A stretch of DNA of 64,000 nucleotides from Hypomesus transpacificus (GCF_021917145.1 NC_061064.1:4445203-4509202); one strand, 5' to 3'; positions 36,177-53,374 are shown, counted from the stretch's first letter. Program-made: numbers and translations. The notes: a model not told the origin generated them from the sequence alone.

Positions 36177-38375
36177 ACCCTTCTCCCCCCCCAGCCTGCC
36201 TCTGCTCCCGTCTAGCCATGGCGGACAACAAACGCTTTATTTAAATGTAGACATGCACTGAAGAAATGAGTGCACATGACTTTGGAATATCCTTCGGAGA
36301 TTGTATTCTGGACCTGGATGGTCAATTCCCGTAACTAGCTCATTCTTGATAAATCATGACGAAAACACGTTTTAGCGAACCACAGTAACTTGCTGCCAAA
36401 GACCATACATTTACACCAGAGGTACATTCAGAGATTATTGGAGATATACGGCACTTATATTGAAATAGAGGCTTCTGAGTCAGACCCAACTCTGACATGA
36501 ATTCCAGACATTCATCAATATCACTGAACTCCAGACTATACTTGAATATCCCCATTTTCTTGTGTGGAGATAAGCGTTGGACAGATGCGTGTCATTCAGA
36601 GAACATCAGTCTGGAGAGGGGTCTGACACGCTCAAGTGATTGGCTCGTGCAAAAGGCAATCAGACAGTAGAAGATTCTGAGGGCTTCTTGAGAGGAAGGC
36701 CTGATTCATGAGAGCACTGCAGATGTCCCCTGGGATCCTTAAAACAGCACAATGGTTGTGCGTTAGGGTCTGTCCACGATCAGCGAATAATAAGAAGTGG
36801 CTGTATTCTGTATTTGCATTCTCGGCCCATCTGAAGTCTGCAGGAGCACCTGATGAATATGTATCGCTGTTTGAATGATGTGGCTTAATTACATATCCCT
36901 CAGAAGAGTAGTATGGAAGCTGTAAGGACAGCATTCATTATTCTGCAGATGGATCAAGGAGGGACAGTACGTTTTAATGCAGTGTCTCATTGAAGTTCAC
37001 TGCAATCATGATGAATGTAAGACATCATATTTTAAAAGGTAATGTAGTCTAGTGAGGCTTGGGACAAATGTCCTTATGTTAAAGAGTGCACCAGGGAGTG
37101 GGATACAAGCACAGTCAAGAAACCAGCATGTAGAAAAAGACCAGGACAGAGTCTAATCGCATCATGTGTGCAGGTGTGTGTTAATAAGAAAAGCCATTTA
37201 TCATATGCTAGTTTTTTTATTGCAGTACTATTATTCATATTGTAGTTATTATTAATATGTAGCTGTTATGTGTTGACTCAATGCCTATCAAAGCATCACT
37301 TTATACAGAAGTGTCAGGGCACAGAAGACTAGATTGGATGTCTTGCACACACTGAAAACCAGGTTGCAGCTAGAAGAGAGACATCTCCACCTAGTGGATA
37401 TATTATGAACTAAACTGATTCAAGAATATCATTTCAACTGTTAACAAATTTGAATATTTTAAATAATAACAATGAAAATTGAGTTTGATTGGAATCTGAG
37501 TTTGTTTTGTGTGTTATTTTGAAGAATCTACTGAGTGCGCTGTCAGTCAAATAATATTTATTTAGGCTGAAAACAGTAATTACTTTAAACATTAAATAGC
37601 TTTACACAGTATATCATTGAAGTACATATTCATGGAAATCTTGTATGATAAACGATAACATTTGACTGAGTCTACTGACTGCTTATGGACTGTTCATGGC
37701 TGGTCATGTAACATGTTAAATCTACTGTGAACGAGGTCAGTAAGGCAGCACAGTACAGATCATGCAAACCAGACCAAACAAAGGACTGAGAGAGAGGTTT
37801 GGGAACTTATGGATAACAATAATCGCAAAACATCAATCTGAAATACAACCCCAAATATCACATCGTCAATTGTACTTCCATGACCTGTATTTTCCTGAAG
37901 TACATTTATAAATCCAATTTTAAAAACATCAGCCATCATGGTTTTATTAATTAAGACTGTAGTTCATAATGAATGATTATGAGGCAGACATTTGGTTGCT
38001 GTAACTACTGAGTCATGCTGATGCTGATACATGTCCAGAATCTTACAAAATATCCCCCTTGTAGAAATATATTACATCTGTGGTTTCTTCAGTTTACATT
38101 GTACCTGTTACTGTAAGATGTTCTGAATTGATGAGACAAAATAATTCCTTCGACAATTCCTCTTGTGTGATTGGTCAGATTGCCACAAACAGTTTGGTCA
38201 CACTCCAAAACCAAGATGGGCTTCTCAGGACCACGTACTCCCTAGATGAAATAAGACCGCTGTCAAACCATGGAAGATTCACTATTTGTTTGAAATTCAG
38301 ATGGTTTCTAGACCATCCGTGATGTAGTTAAACAACAGTTAGATGATGTTGATTACTCACTTTGGGTAGGGAAGG
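36177..38375. other. Convergent 3' region, THIK channel and ppm1n
   Basis: About 2.2 kb between the stop codons of two converging genes, AT-rich and presumably their 3' UTRs. A TTTATT at about 37943 (AATAAA on the minus strand) could end ppm1n. Short open frames on both strands show no recognisable protein. Confidence 0.55.
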
Positions 38376-41300
38376 TTAGTGAGCCTCTTTCAGTTGATAA
38401 TACGCAGAGATAATACAGTTTCTCCTGAAACAAAACCAGGACATTGGTAAGAGAACAAGCAGGTAATAACGTTTCCTGTTATACAAATAAATCCTGTTTC
38501 TCTTTTTTCTACATCCATCACATGCCCCTACCACATTGCAATTGATTATTTGTTTCACACACACACGCTCACACACACACGCACGCACACGCACACACTC
38601 TTGCCGTCTTACTTGCTCTGCAGGCCTCCTCCTGGTGGTAAACCAGGGATGGCTGTGGACGCCAGCACCGTGAGGACAGACAGCAGATCAGGCTCCTCCC
38701 CTCGGCCACTCAGCTCCTCAAAGATCTCTGTAGAAGAGAGAACCCGTGTCAGCGCCCAGATTACAGTAAGTTCTCAGACAGATATAGCTGTTGATGTGGA
38801 GACTCTAGTGGATGTGCATCCCACTGCACTTGTTATTTTTAAATGGGATTTGTACTGGATTGCCAGTATGAATACTCTTCAAGCTCGATAGAACGATTAC
38901 ATCACAGCTGTGGTGTTTTGAATGGCTGGGGAGCGTGTGTGTGTGTGTGTGTCATCTCTGCACCTGCCACTTTGGACTCCAGCAGGTCCTCCAGTTCGGC
39001 CTCTTGGTGAAGTGCCTCAGCTGACAGCTGGGGGGCGCCAGGGAAGCAGAGCAGCATGATGCTGATGTTGTCCAGACTTCCCTACAAAGGTAAGCATTGT
39101 TCTATCATGGTGAGGACATGCTGTTTGCATAAGAGTGCACATGTAACATATAAACAAACATGTTGAACAATAGTTTGATCTTGCACAGCCTTGAATTACA
39201 CAGCAAAGTGGACAGCAAATCAAATAACCTGCTGGAAATGTTTGTCCCAAAGGACAATAGTAATCATGTCTCTCTTAATCAAAGCTGCGTGCTATTTGTC
39301 CATCTCTGGAGTGCTAGTGAAAGGCTTAGTATCTGAAAGGCACAAGAAGGATAATTGGTTCAGGTGGTAAGTAGGGCCCACTGCCCTCCCATTCTCTCTT
39401 GTAGACTTCTTTTTCCATGTTGTCATCTCCAGAAGCTCAATCCCTCTGTTTACCAGCTTTAGCCACCGGTGGCTTTGTTTAGGGTCAGGTGTGAATTGTG
39501 TTAGTGTTGGCTGTAGTTTGTGAGTCTCTAAAGCTGTGCCTGTGTATGCATGAAGAACAAGTTGCCCAGAGTAAAAGGCTTGGGTAAGCTAAAAAAAAGC
39601 TGCTAACTCAAGCGGAAGGCTGACGGCCAAATTAACCTTTGTCTAACGTACACCCTGCTAATCTAAAACCACTTTGGTTGCTCTCCCACAACACGGACAG
39701 TTGCCGTTACGCCCAGCTAAACTAGATGCGCCATGAACTGTCGCGGTAAAGCGCGGCCGTGGGTTTGAGAGCGAGAGAAACGGTGACATTTTCAGGTCGT
39801 TGGGCAGGTCTAAGCTCGAGGGCTGTTATGCAACATTGAGGCCACGCTAAGACGATGACACGACAACCAAAACCAGAGCAGCTCAATCACCCCGCGTGCA
39901 CAAGGTTGCCAACTTGTCCCTCTCTGGCCTTCTTGTGGCCTCTGCATTGTATAAAGAGATTATGTGTGTGTGTGTGTGTGTTTTGACCGATGTGGCCAAA
40001 AAAAGTCCCTGTTAGAGGTATTGGATGTGTTCCCAATGAATTTTTGCACCAAAAGATTAATCTTGGGGATTATGCTATTACATAATGGAACATTCTAAGG
40101 TAAAAGTGTAACTGCAGGCTTTTTTGAAACTGCGTAAAAATTGTAATGTGTGTCTTTGACTCAGGACATATATTTGTCAATCTCAGATTTGTTGTAATTT
40201 AGTAAATGTGGTAAATACTTTTTCATGTTCACCAATGCTTCTCTGTTTATATCGTGTATCTCTTTCTCTATTTACCAAGCACATTGTCCCAGTTACCAAC
40301 CTTATAGAGGCAGAGGTCGATGACTTGTGAGCAGACTTCCCTGAGGTCAGTGCAGACGCACAGCCGACTGCGGATGAAGGCGCACAGCTCCTCGTTGGTG
40401 ATAGTGTCCCACACCCCGTCGCAGGCCAGCACCAGGAACTCGTCTGCCAGGGACCGCTCCAGCACACACACCTCCGGCTCCGGGGACACCATCTGCTGGG
40501 TGGGCTCCCGGTTCTCCGCCCCCTTGTAGTTGAAGTCTCCCAGGGCTCGGGACACGGCCAGGGAGCCGTTGATGCGCTGCAGGGACACAGAGCCGCCGGC
40601 GCTCTCGATGCGCTCCCTCTCCAGAGGGCTGAAGGGCTTGTGGTCCTCTGTGGAGAAGCCCACCTGCCCTCTCCGGCACAGCATGGCCCTCGAGTCGCCA
40701 CAGTTGGCGAAGTAGATGTAGCGCGGCGAGATGAGCGTGGCCACCACGGTGGTGCCGCCGCGCTCCCAGCCCTCGCGCCGGGTCACTGTGTGCAGCTGCT
40801 TGTCTGTCTGCAGGAAGCCTTCGATGAGGCCTCCTCTCACCTTCTCGGCATCATCCTCAGGCCCGATGGCTCCTACACAAACAAGCACGCGGGCACACGC
40901 ATGGAAAAATTACACTAAAAAGACATTACACATTTTCAGAGCATCACCACTAAATATAAGCTACATCAAACACTTGTAAATAATAAGTTATTGCTATTAT
41001 AAATAATAGCAATAACTTAATAATTCAATCTCAATAGGACAGGATCAATTTAATATATAGAGGTCCAAATTTTCAAGATGTTTCTGATGATGAGAAATGA
41101 CGATGATGAAAGATGACGTGGCAAGAGGTACAGATCATTCTCAATCAGCGTCACCTGTGGTCAGGATCTGAGTCAGCAGATGTTGGGAGCAGTAATGGGC
41201 CACACAGTCGCCCGCATGACCATCAAAGACAGCGAAGAAGCTCCAGTCAGCCATTTGTCCGCCGAGCTGTGGCACACAGTTGTGGAAGTCCTCCATGTTG

Positions 41301-41548
41301 GCCCTCCAGCCCTGCATGCTGCCCAGGGCGTAGTTAAGACCCCATCTGGAGCAGCCCTCCTCAGTTAGCTTATCCAGAACAGGGCGGTCTAAGTAGGGAC
41401 TGGGGATCACCTCTTCTGCCTCCCCTTCCGTTGGCTCGGCTCCCCCACGGCCTCCTTTGAAGAAGGAGCTGACCCTCTTCTCTGTCTCCTTCACCAGCTG
41501 CCGCACGAAAGCAGGCATCTCCACGTTGCCCTTCCTGGCCGTCCTCAT
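38376..41548 (-). CDS. ppm1n: PPM-type serine/threonine phosphatase, PPM1N-like
   Basis: PPM1N belongs to the metal-dependent PP2C phosphatases, closest to PPM1A and PPM1B. Five minus-strand exons join to 415 residues: 41155-41548, 40301-40872, 38964-39081, 38613-38727 and 38376-38424. The catalytic marks are all present: MQGWRANMED (phosphate-binding Arg and a metal Glu/Asp), VFDGHAG, ANCGDSRAML, GSLAVSRALGDF, LACDGVWD and, across the exon 2-3 junction, GSLDNISIMLLCFP. The C-terminal segment (IPGLPPGGGLQSKRNCI) matches the PPM1A/B helical domain. The N-terminus carries a basic, Glu-rich extension of about 60 residues before the phosphatase core. Exon 2 ends at AAG/GTTGGT; reading past this donor would lose the DN metal ligand. 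The gene is head-to-head with rtn2, as PPM1N neighbours RTN2 in human 19q13.32. Confidence 0.92.
40984..41019. repeat. Perfect inverted repeat in ppm1n intron 1
   Basis: A 16-base arm (taagttattgctatta) is followed by a 4-base loop (taaa) and the exact reverse complement. It could form a strong hairpin in the intron RNA or mark an old small transposon. No target duplication is obvious. Confidence 0.9.
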
Positions 41549-43194
<1,646 letters not shown>

Positions 43195-45704
43195 ATGGCC
43201 ACCAAAGGTAAGCTGGCAAAGGGTGTGTGAATCCAGGTAGAGTGGACTATAGAGGGGGGGGGGGGGGGGGGGGGGGGGGGGCTGGCTGGAGGAGTGTAGT
43301 TGGGGGTGAGGAATCTAAAGAGGGGACCTCCTAGGGCCAGGTCAGTTGGAGCCAGACTGACCATTGAAGAATCTGTAGCTAGATAAGCTCAAGATCGCTA
43401 CTGTAACATCACACCGAGTTACAATTGATGGTCAGACATACAATGAACGGGAAAAGCAGAAATGTTTTAACAGAATTGCACAGTAGGAGCCTTCACCCCC
43501 TGATTTGGCTCCGTAGATTGATGACTGCTCTGAGATTTAATCTGGCCTGGCCATGTTGAATCACCCCGTTGAATCAGCTGTTGTGGATACAGTACAGGGC
43601 TAAGTGTTAGGGACCGAGGAGGAGCTGTGATTCCTTGATGTTAGTTTTAATGAGATAATGACCTCTCTAGATTTACACTGGGGTTAGGGAGCTCATTTGA
43701 AGCTTCAGCTGTTGTGGACAGTGCTATACCAGCTCTAACAGGGCTGAACAAATCTGATAGCACATGTCTCTCACTGATTGAGTGTGTGTGTGTGCTTGCC
43801 TGTGCGTATGCTTGTGTGTGAACATGTCTGTGCTCTCCTTTCCTCTCCCTCTGATGGGAAATATAAACCATTGACATACTGCACACATCAAGCCTGGGAA
43901 AGGTAGTTATGTGGAAGTAGGTGTTATAAGTAGTGATTCTGGTGGTGAACATCTGTATCTGTGGCTGCTTCTGTCAACACAGTATTTTACTTTGGTTGCT
44001 ACGGAAGCAAGCTCTGGTTGTCACCCTCAATATACAGTATCATCAATGAGGGATCACACAGTATCCATATCTGGATTGCTGTCCTCGATTGATATATATT
44101 AAACTGGTTTATATCAATCACTCTTTATTGAATCTTGATTCTAAATCATCTTAATCATTTAAATCATAACAGTAGTATGTTTAGCTGGAATAATATCATC
44201 ATTCCAACCATCAGTGTAGAAGAAAAATGGGTTTGACTCTCTCACACAAACAAAAACAAAAGCATTCCGTGCTAAATCCTTAAACTGTGCCTACTAGACA
44301 GTACATCAGTCTGTCTCCCCTGGATCATTCATTCAAAACAGTTAGGGCCACTTTTTATTTGCGTGCTCATTCATAAACCCATATTGCCTGTGGCCAGTTG
44401 TGGAGCTGGTGTACTGGAAGAACATGGGGAAGACAGGAGTGGTGTTCACTGGGCTGGTGGTGGGCCTGGCCAGCCTGTTCCAGCTCAGTGCCCTCACGGT
44501 GCTGTCCTACCTGGGCCTGGGCATCCTGTGTGTCACCTTCCCCCTGCGCTTCTACTACAAGTTGTTGGAGCTCCTTCGCTGGAACCCTGAGAAGGAACAG
44601 CCCTTCCAGTGAGTCCAGACCTCTGTCCTTGAGGAGAAACCACCATGCTGTTGTTTAGAGTGTCGTCTCAGTCATTTAGAGGAAATACTTGAGTGTGTTG
44701 TGTTTCCCTCAGGACCTACCTGGATGAGGACAGCTCTCTGACGAATGAAGATACAGTGGTGTTGGTGGAGAAGGCGGTGCTGCTGATTGCGTTTGCTCTT
44801 ACGGAGCTCAAACGCCTGCTGTTCATTGGCAGCATCACAGATTCTGTGAAGGTCAGAGGTCACCGATCACATCTTCTACTTTAGTACCTTAAAAGGATTT
44901 GGATGTTTGGTGTTTCAGGAGCGTGTTAGGCTCAGTGGTCCACAAGTCTGTTCCACATATGAAATCAAACTATCTTCCCCTCTTTGTTGTTGTTCAGTTT
45001 GCAGTGTTGTTGTACCTGTTGTCCCATGTGGGAATACTGACCAATGGACTGACCCTGGTGATTGCTGGTAAGACTCTACTGGTCCACATCTACATATGAT
45101 CTTCCTTTCCTCACAGATGACTTACACAGATGACTCATCAATTAATTCTCTTTTCTCAGGTGTCATCTGCCTCTTCTCTTTTCCGCTACTTTACAAAAAG
45201 CAGCAGGTAAGGCAACAAATGGTCATCGTCGACCCTGGAAGCCATGACTGGGACACATCTAAGAAGGACTGTTTGACTGCATCCACTGGGGAGCTTGCTA
45301 ACTAGCTCTTGTTTTGGGTAACAGGGACGGATAAAGAGGCTGGTGAGAGCGGTCAAGGGTTTCCTGAGGAGAATCAAAAACATGTGAGCCCTATTTGACT
45401 GTGATGATGTTCTAGTTTCCCTCCTGTTTATTTTTAGGCGCACACCCTATAGGGACATTAAATATTCTGTTTTTCAGAATTCAGGTCAAAACTGTCCAAC
45501 AATTCTAGATGCCATTGATGAAAGACTACTAATCTCATGACATTAACTGTCATTTTCAGGCCTATATTTCTGGTTTACTGTCTTCACAGGTTTAAGAGGA
45601 TGTACAGAAAGATCAGACCCGTTTCTGTCCCTGCTCCTGACTCTGACCCTGCCCCTGCCCTTGCCCCTGTGCCAGCCCCTGCCCCCAAACCGAAGTCCAA
45701 GTGA
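43195..45704 (+). CDS. rtn2: Reticulon 2, short isoform
   Basis: Reticulons bend ER membranes into tubules. Seven exons join to 217 residues: 43195-43207, 44398-44608, 44713-44851, 44998-45067, 45160-45206, 45325-45383 and 45590-45704. The first coding exon is only 13 bases and gives MATK, spliced to VVELVYWKNMGKTGVVFTGL. This is like the short RTN2-C start in mammals. The reticulon domain has its two long hydrophobic hairpins (SLFQLSALTVLSYLGLGILC; LLYLLSHVGILTNGLTLVI) and the linker with FQTYLDEDSSLT. The end is unusual: the usual QIDHYLG-type helix is replaced by a very basic segment (GRIKRLVRAVKGFLRRIKNM, FKRMYRKIRP) and a Pro/Ala tail ending KPKSK. Longer isoforms with an upstream first exon may exist but are not seen. 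Poly(A) signal at 46120-46125. Confidence 0.92.
43254..43281. repeat. 28-base poly(G) tract in rtn2 intron 1
   Basis: An uninterrupted run of 28 G begins 47 bases after the first rtn2 donor. It could form a G-quadruplex near the promoter on the coding strand. Homopolymer length is unreliable in most assemblies. Confidence 0.9.
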
Positions 45705-46119
45705 TGAGTAGAAGGTGCTGCAGCAGAGGAGGGGGGTCACTCACATGTCTTATTGGGCCACCTGGACTGTCCTGGACTGCTCTGGATGAGGCTATAGGGA
45801 CCTAATGGGGGAGGGGGGGGGGGGTGCTGATGGAAGTGCTTTTATTACCATTTTCCCATATTTGTCTGTTAACGGGAGCAAGAATGAAAACTCAGATTTT
45901 GGTCTCGGCACATACTTGCGCTACAAGAAGATGCAATATTTGGAGTGGAAGGCACTTGGTCAAATGGGTTAGGGGGATTTTTATTTCACAAATCAATCGC
46001 CATCACAAAATACTGAATGGCTGGACTAAATCTGATTGTGTGGTTACCGTAAGTGAAACAAACGAGTGTTAAACTGCATTTGTTCACGTTTCTTCCATTT
46101 GTGCATACCATTCTGATTG

Positions 46120-46125
46120 AATAAA
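46120..46125 (+). terminator. Poly(A) signal, rtn2
   Basis: AATAAA in the context gattgaataaatatc, 416 bases after the rtn2 stop, well before rab4b. Confidence 0.6.
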
Positions 46126-46510
46126 TATCTGAACATGTCTTGCATACCGTTTTACTGAATATCTGGTGCTGAGCTGCTGAACAGGTGAACACAGAGCAAC
46201 AAATGTAATTTAGCATTAGCTCATCCACAGGAAGATGATACCTCATTTAACACTTCTTTAAAAGGTTGTAGGTAAAATAGACTCATGCAACGTCGCAATA
46301 TCGTCATCACGTCCCATCAAGCCTACGCTAACTCCTGTCCTCCTGGCCAATGTAATGTAGCTATTCAGCTAGCCAGCCAGGGATGTATGAGTCCCACAGA
46401 ATAAACGCCAAATAATATCAAACACGGTTGCTATCGAGCTAACTATACATCGTTTTTGCTCTTCACAAATAACGTTTCAGCCACTGGTGAACTTGAATCC
46501 GGCAAGGATA

Positions 46511-48270
<1,760 letters not shown>

Positions 48271-50282
48271 GAAGGTTAACAGTCCCCCTCCCCAAGATAC
48301 ACACTGCCTCAGTTTTCAGGTAACATGCCTAGCTCCTCCTCACGGCTGGATTGTGTCTGTGGGATGGATCTCCTGTTGTTAACTGAGACTTCCTGTTCCC
48401 CGGTTTTAGACTCCCGCAGAGCCTGGTGTGCAGCTCTGCTACCGTTGTCTCCTCGCGCTCCGGCCTAAGGAGGATTGCCTCCGTAACCTTTGACCCCCCC
48501 TGCCACTGAACGACGGTTGGGGAAACCCCGTGTGGGCCTGTTGGCTAGATAAGCATGGTGATCGGGAGCTGTGGTGGACATGGCGCCTGGGTCAGGTCAC
48601 TGAGGCACTCTCCTCCTGGCCCTTTCTCACTCTGCTCTGGGTTGCCCTGGGGACGACAAATGACATAAACGCCCAGCCAATTAGAGCTCGGCCCACAGAC
48701 ACTTACAGTACATCAGGAGTTTGATTTGTTGTTTTTGCTCCCTGCGCTCACCTCATAGGCCCCGGTGAGGAGGGTTGGTACTGGAGAGATGGGGATCGTC
48801 TCTGAAGGCAGAGGCAGGGAGCACTAAGTCTATCACAGGATGTGACCCGAGAGTGCAGTCTATTTATTGATCCTGCTGAGAAAACTGTGCGATAATGTAG
48901 ATATAAATCCAACAGAAGTATACAGTAACATATGTGATATTGATGTCAGATATTTTAAAAAGGCTTCATAGAGAAGCAGACTTGTGTAGCTAATATAGTC
49001 CCAAGAAACATAATCCAGAGGGCCTACTACCACTACAGCGTGGTATGAATATATGTGTCAACTGACTGAGATCAGTTTGGGTCATGCTTAAATCATATGA
49101 ATCTGTGTTTACTGACTGAACATTTTCATTGTAAGCAATGTCTATTATATATAAAGTACAAAGTGTGCAATCGATTTGATGGCCATTGCTAAACTGATAT
49201 TAGGGCAAGCGCGTGCTGTACTGTGTCTTCACGTGGAGGGTATTGTTCAGTGACTGTTGAAGCATTATTAAGGCCATGTGTGTAAATTATACAATAGATG
49301 CATATTGAATGATGGTATAGTGATGCACTCCAATGGTTGAGTTGACTACAGTGTGTAGTCACTGTAAAGCACAATAATGAATAATTCATATTTAAGACAT
49401 TTCATATAATAACATTTTTCAAATGTGTTTGTGAGTATGTTTTTGTTAGATGCATATATCTGGACTATGATCTAACATGTGACCTGCCTATCTGTGAAAT
49501 GCATCAGTGTGTGTAGTAGATGTAACTTCATGATGCTGAACTGGTAAACTGCCACTGAAAGTCTGTGATATAGAATTAAATATAATAATAAAAAAATACT
49601 TTTTACGATAACGTTTGTCCTCAATGGCAATTTTTGGTTCAATAATAGTTCAGTGGAATGACGATTGGCTTGTCTGCGCTGCTGTTCCCTCGCTACCACT
49701 AGAGGGCGCAGTAAGACCAGTACAATCAACCACACATGGTTTACTGACTATTTTTGTTGCATCTTACACCTACAGGCCTGGCAGTGTTGCAGTTGAGGGT
49801 TAAAGGTCAACTGAAACAAGTAATTGTGTAGCGTTAAAATGTTTTGATGTTATAAACCTGATTGGCAGCGTTAATATTGCTCCAAAGGCCAGAGTTTACG
49901 TTGTAAAAGTTGACCATACAATGTTGATCGTAGCAACATTCCATTACTTTACCACAGGTAGGTGTGGCTGTTGCAGTTAGGCCATCATTGATACAGGTAG
50001 CACTGTGAAATCATAAGCATGGATACACTGCTGGACATTTCAGAACTTTGACTGTTAAGTTGATTCACATTTGAGTCTTCCTATCTTTCCTAGCCTTCCA
50101 TTTAGATGCAATTTAGATCAGATAAGATGGAGCTATTTCCATCACATGATCGTCTTCATTGATATCTGATCCCCTGAAGTGTAAATGGAAGCAGAAATCA
50201 CTAGAGCAATAATCACACTCAGTAACTGAGCCCTAATGGGTTTGGATCATTGGTGTGTGACGTTACAAACATAATTACCATT

Positions 50283-50313
<31 letters not shown>

Positions 50314-50828
50314 CCTTGAGAGGGAGCCCAGCAGGACTCGCATCATGACCTCTGACCTGTGGAGATCCAAAGGGACGGGTGCTGAATGCGACTAGACGAC
50401 AGCTGGGCCGCAGCTCTGCTGAGTCAGCCTTCGCTGATCGCACATGCACAAGAACACACACCCACACACAGACACACACACAGACACACACACGAGGAGG
50501 GGCCACTAACGGTCGTAAGGATGCAGTAGGTGAACAAAATCTAGGAGATTCATTCATCTGATCCCCAGTGTATCCTCATGTGGCAATGACACGCTGCTTA
50601 GAATTAGAAACCAATGTTCATTAGAATTATCCAAAACTTAAATGGAAAAATGGAAAAACAATCACTTCATTGAGGCATTGTAGCATTTTACAGTGAGGAA
50701 TGCCTTCACATCAAATATTCATTAATGGCATGTTAAAACCATGTGAAAAACTAAATTGTGTGACCAGTAAGTTTGTCTTATTCCCAGCTTTTTGTGTCCT
50801 TCATCCTGTCAACGTTGCCTCATTGCTG

Positions 50829-50836
50829 TTCAGTTT

Positions 50837-50873
<37 letters not shown>
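50829..50873. repeat. (CA)n microsatellite
   Basis: About 22 CA dinucleotides without interruption in the rab4b-nectin gap. Confidence 0.95.
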
Positions 50874-50877
<4 letters not shown>

Positions 50878-53019
50878 GATTCATTCCTGCCGAGGTTTGA
50901 TACCTAGTGAACACACTGCACAGGATGGCTGGCTAAAGATGAGACGTGGATGCCTGATGTTTCTGCCAACAGACACTCAAACTTAGTCTTTGTTTAAAAG
51001 TTTTTTTTTTGTTTCGTTTTTTTTTACAAAGGCTCAAAATTTTGGTTGTCCTACTTTTGTAGTTATGCGTCTAGGCCTGAATTTTTCTGATTCATGTGTT
51101 TGGGCTGTTGACAGATTTTGATCTCTTCAACGTTTGCCAAAACTCATCAACCTTCGCCTGATCTCTTCTAGAAACGTTGGCTGGATCACTGATGACCTTG
51201 GAACATCTTGTAAAATAACACAAATTGTCATGAAAACTGTCAAAAATGCTGTCTGCAGTTTCATGAAAAACCTCAAATCTGACACGGAACCAGAAAAATA
51301 CAAATAGCTCACATTCAGTATTACATACTGCAACTGGAAACTCTCATAAATCACATCCAACCGCATGGAAATACACAGAAACACACACACACACTCATAA
51401 ACACACACACACAGAGTGACATATGAGACGGAAAGAAGATGGTCCAGTCTCATGGCTGGCATCTCAGCCAGAGATGAGGCTCCAGCAGGAGGGAGAGAAT
51501 CGCTGCTCTCTCCCCCGCTGATGTATGGAGCCGTCTGAGCAGAGCCACACCAATCCTGCTCTGATCACGCCGCCGCCACCGCCACGTCACCGGGGAAGAG
51601 AAATGACACCCTGCGGCTGGGCGGCTCAGCGGCTCAGGCCTTGGTCTGTGCGGTTGTCCGCTTAACACCCAGACGAAGAGTTCAGCTCAGCTGTCATAAA
51701 TACATGATGAGGCCTCGGGGAGGAACGATGGGTTGGGGAGGTAGATTTCCACATCTCATGTACTCCCTCAAGGGGCTGTGACGGACTGACCGAGTGGGAC
51801 ACTGAGTGGGTCAGCCGGCACCGAACAGCGGCAGAGAATTGTACTGCGAGCAAGAACAAGCATAAACGTTGCTCTGTGGTTTTGTAGCTCGGAGTAACAG
51901 AGGTGAATGAGTGTGGCGGGCTATCACAGACGGGAGCTGGGGGGTGGGGGGTGGGGGGGGACATGAAAGGATATGAAAAGAGACAGAGAGGGAGGAAGAA
52001 GGGAGCATGAGATAACGGGGTTAAGGGAGACATGGAGGTATGACGAAAGTGATGGATGGTCCAACTACACAGAATCAATCCTCTGACAAATATACACACA
52101 CGCACATACAATCATACACGCACACACACACAAACACATGCACACTGGGCCTCAATAAGATGTTGTGTAGATCTTGCAAATGTCTAGACACACACTAACA
52201 AAGAATAATGGCAGCTATTTTTGTACTCCTGTGAAAAGGCACTTTTTTCCTCACTGTACAACATGAGTCTGGGCCTAGACTCATAAATAATGATTTGGGA
52301 AAAGCCAGGGCAACATGTCTCATTGCTTAACTGGAAGGTTCTCAGACACCTCTCTGTGCACTCATATTCCTGTTACTAGCATGTCCTTAAAAAACCAACA
52401 TGACCTCTCAGAAGGTTAACGGTTGGTAGCATACTCCAGTAAATGTGTTGTTGTATTTAAACGTTTATTTTCCTCCCTCTTTCCATTTTCTAAGCATTGT
52501 ATAATTGTAGACGAGGAACCTAGACCCAATGGAATGCCATACACACAGTACATTTCCAAGCCTGGTTGAATGACTTTCCTATCACCCAATTGAGCTTTCG
52601 CAGCTGTTATGTTTTGGTATGCGCCTGTGGTGTCTAGATAAGCCGTCGTAAACAACGTCCTCCTCCACAGAGATGTCCTGAGCTGGACTTGGCTAGCGGC
52701 GCTAGCGGCGTTAGCGTCCCTGCTGTGGCGTTGTCCGTGCAAAGTCCTCTAGCTCCTGCTGAACGATACGTCACTGGGTAACTGGCGGAGATCAATACTG
52801 AGATGGATTCATAATTGATGTGACTTTGGTGCGTCGCTGTGGTCTTCCTAGCCCTTCCCTGACGCGGCCCGGCTGACGGAGGAGTGGGGCTGGCTCTCAG
52901 CGTGGCTGATTGAGTCATCCAGAGGGTGCCATGTGAGTACAACCAGCTCAATGCATCAGGCAACCACACTCCCATACGAACACATGCTATCACCCGCAGA
53001 CCAACGCACACACATGCTC

Positions 53020-53119
53020 ACTCACTCTTACACACACACAAACACACACACACACACCCACACACACACTCTTTCTCTCTCTCACACACACACACACCCA
53101 CACACCCACACACTCTCTT

Positions 53120-53161
<42 letters not shown>
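53020..53161. repeat. Compound (CA)/(TC) microsatellite
   Basis: CA blocks alternate with ctctttctctct segments in two near-identical modules (about 53070-53095 and 53113-53130), followed by a longer CA run to 53158. Open frames of His/Thr here are artefacts. Confidence 0.93.
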
Positions 53162-53374
53162 AACAGATGGCACATCACAAACTATGTTGCCCATGATCAC
53201 CACTGAATTGCAGACAAGCCATTGAAGCCATGCCCCTCTCCATCCCCTCCTTTCTGTCTGCCTCGCCACATTTCCACAGAGCCATCTATTATTCCAGAGC
53301 CCAGCCCCATCTCCATGGCACTGTAGTTCTTTATCCACCTTCAGACGTAAAGCAAACAATGTGACAAACTGCTC

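Noticed and set aside
40183-40300. Reading ppm1n exon 2 past AAG into the intron (GNWDNVLG)
   Set aside because: It superficially resembles the DN motif, but splicing at AAG/GTTGGT joins to GSLDNISIML in the next exon, which matches PPM1A/B exactly.
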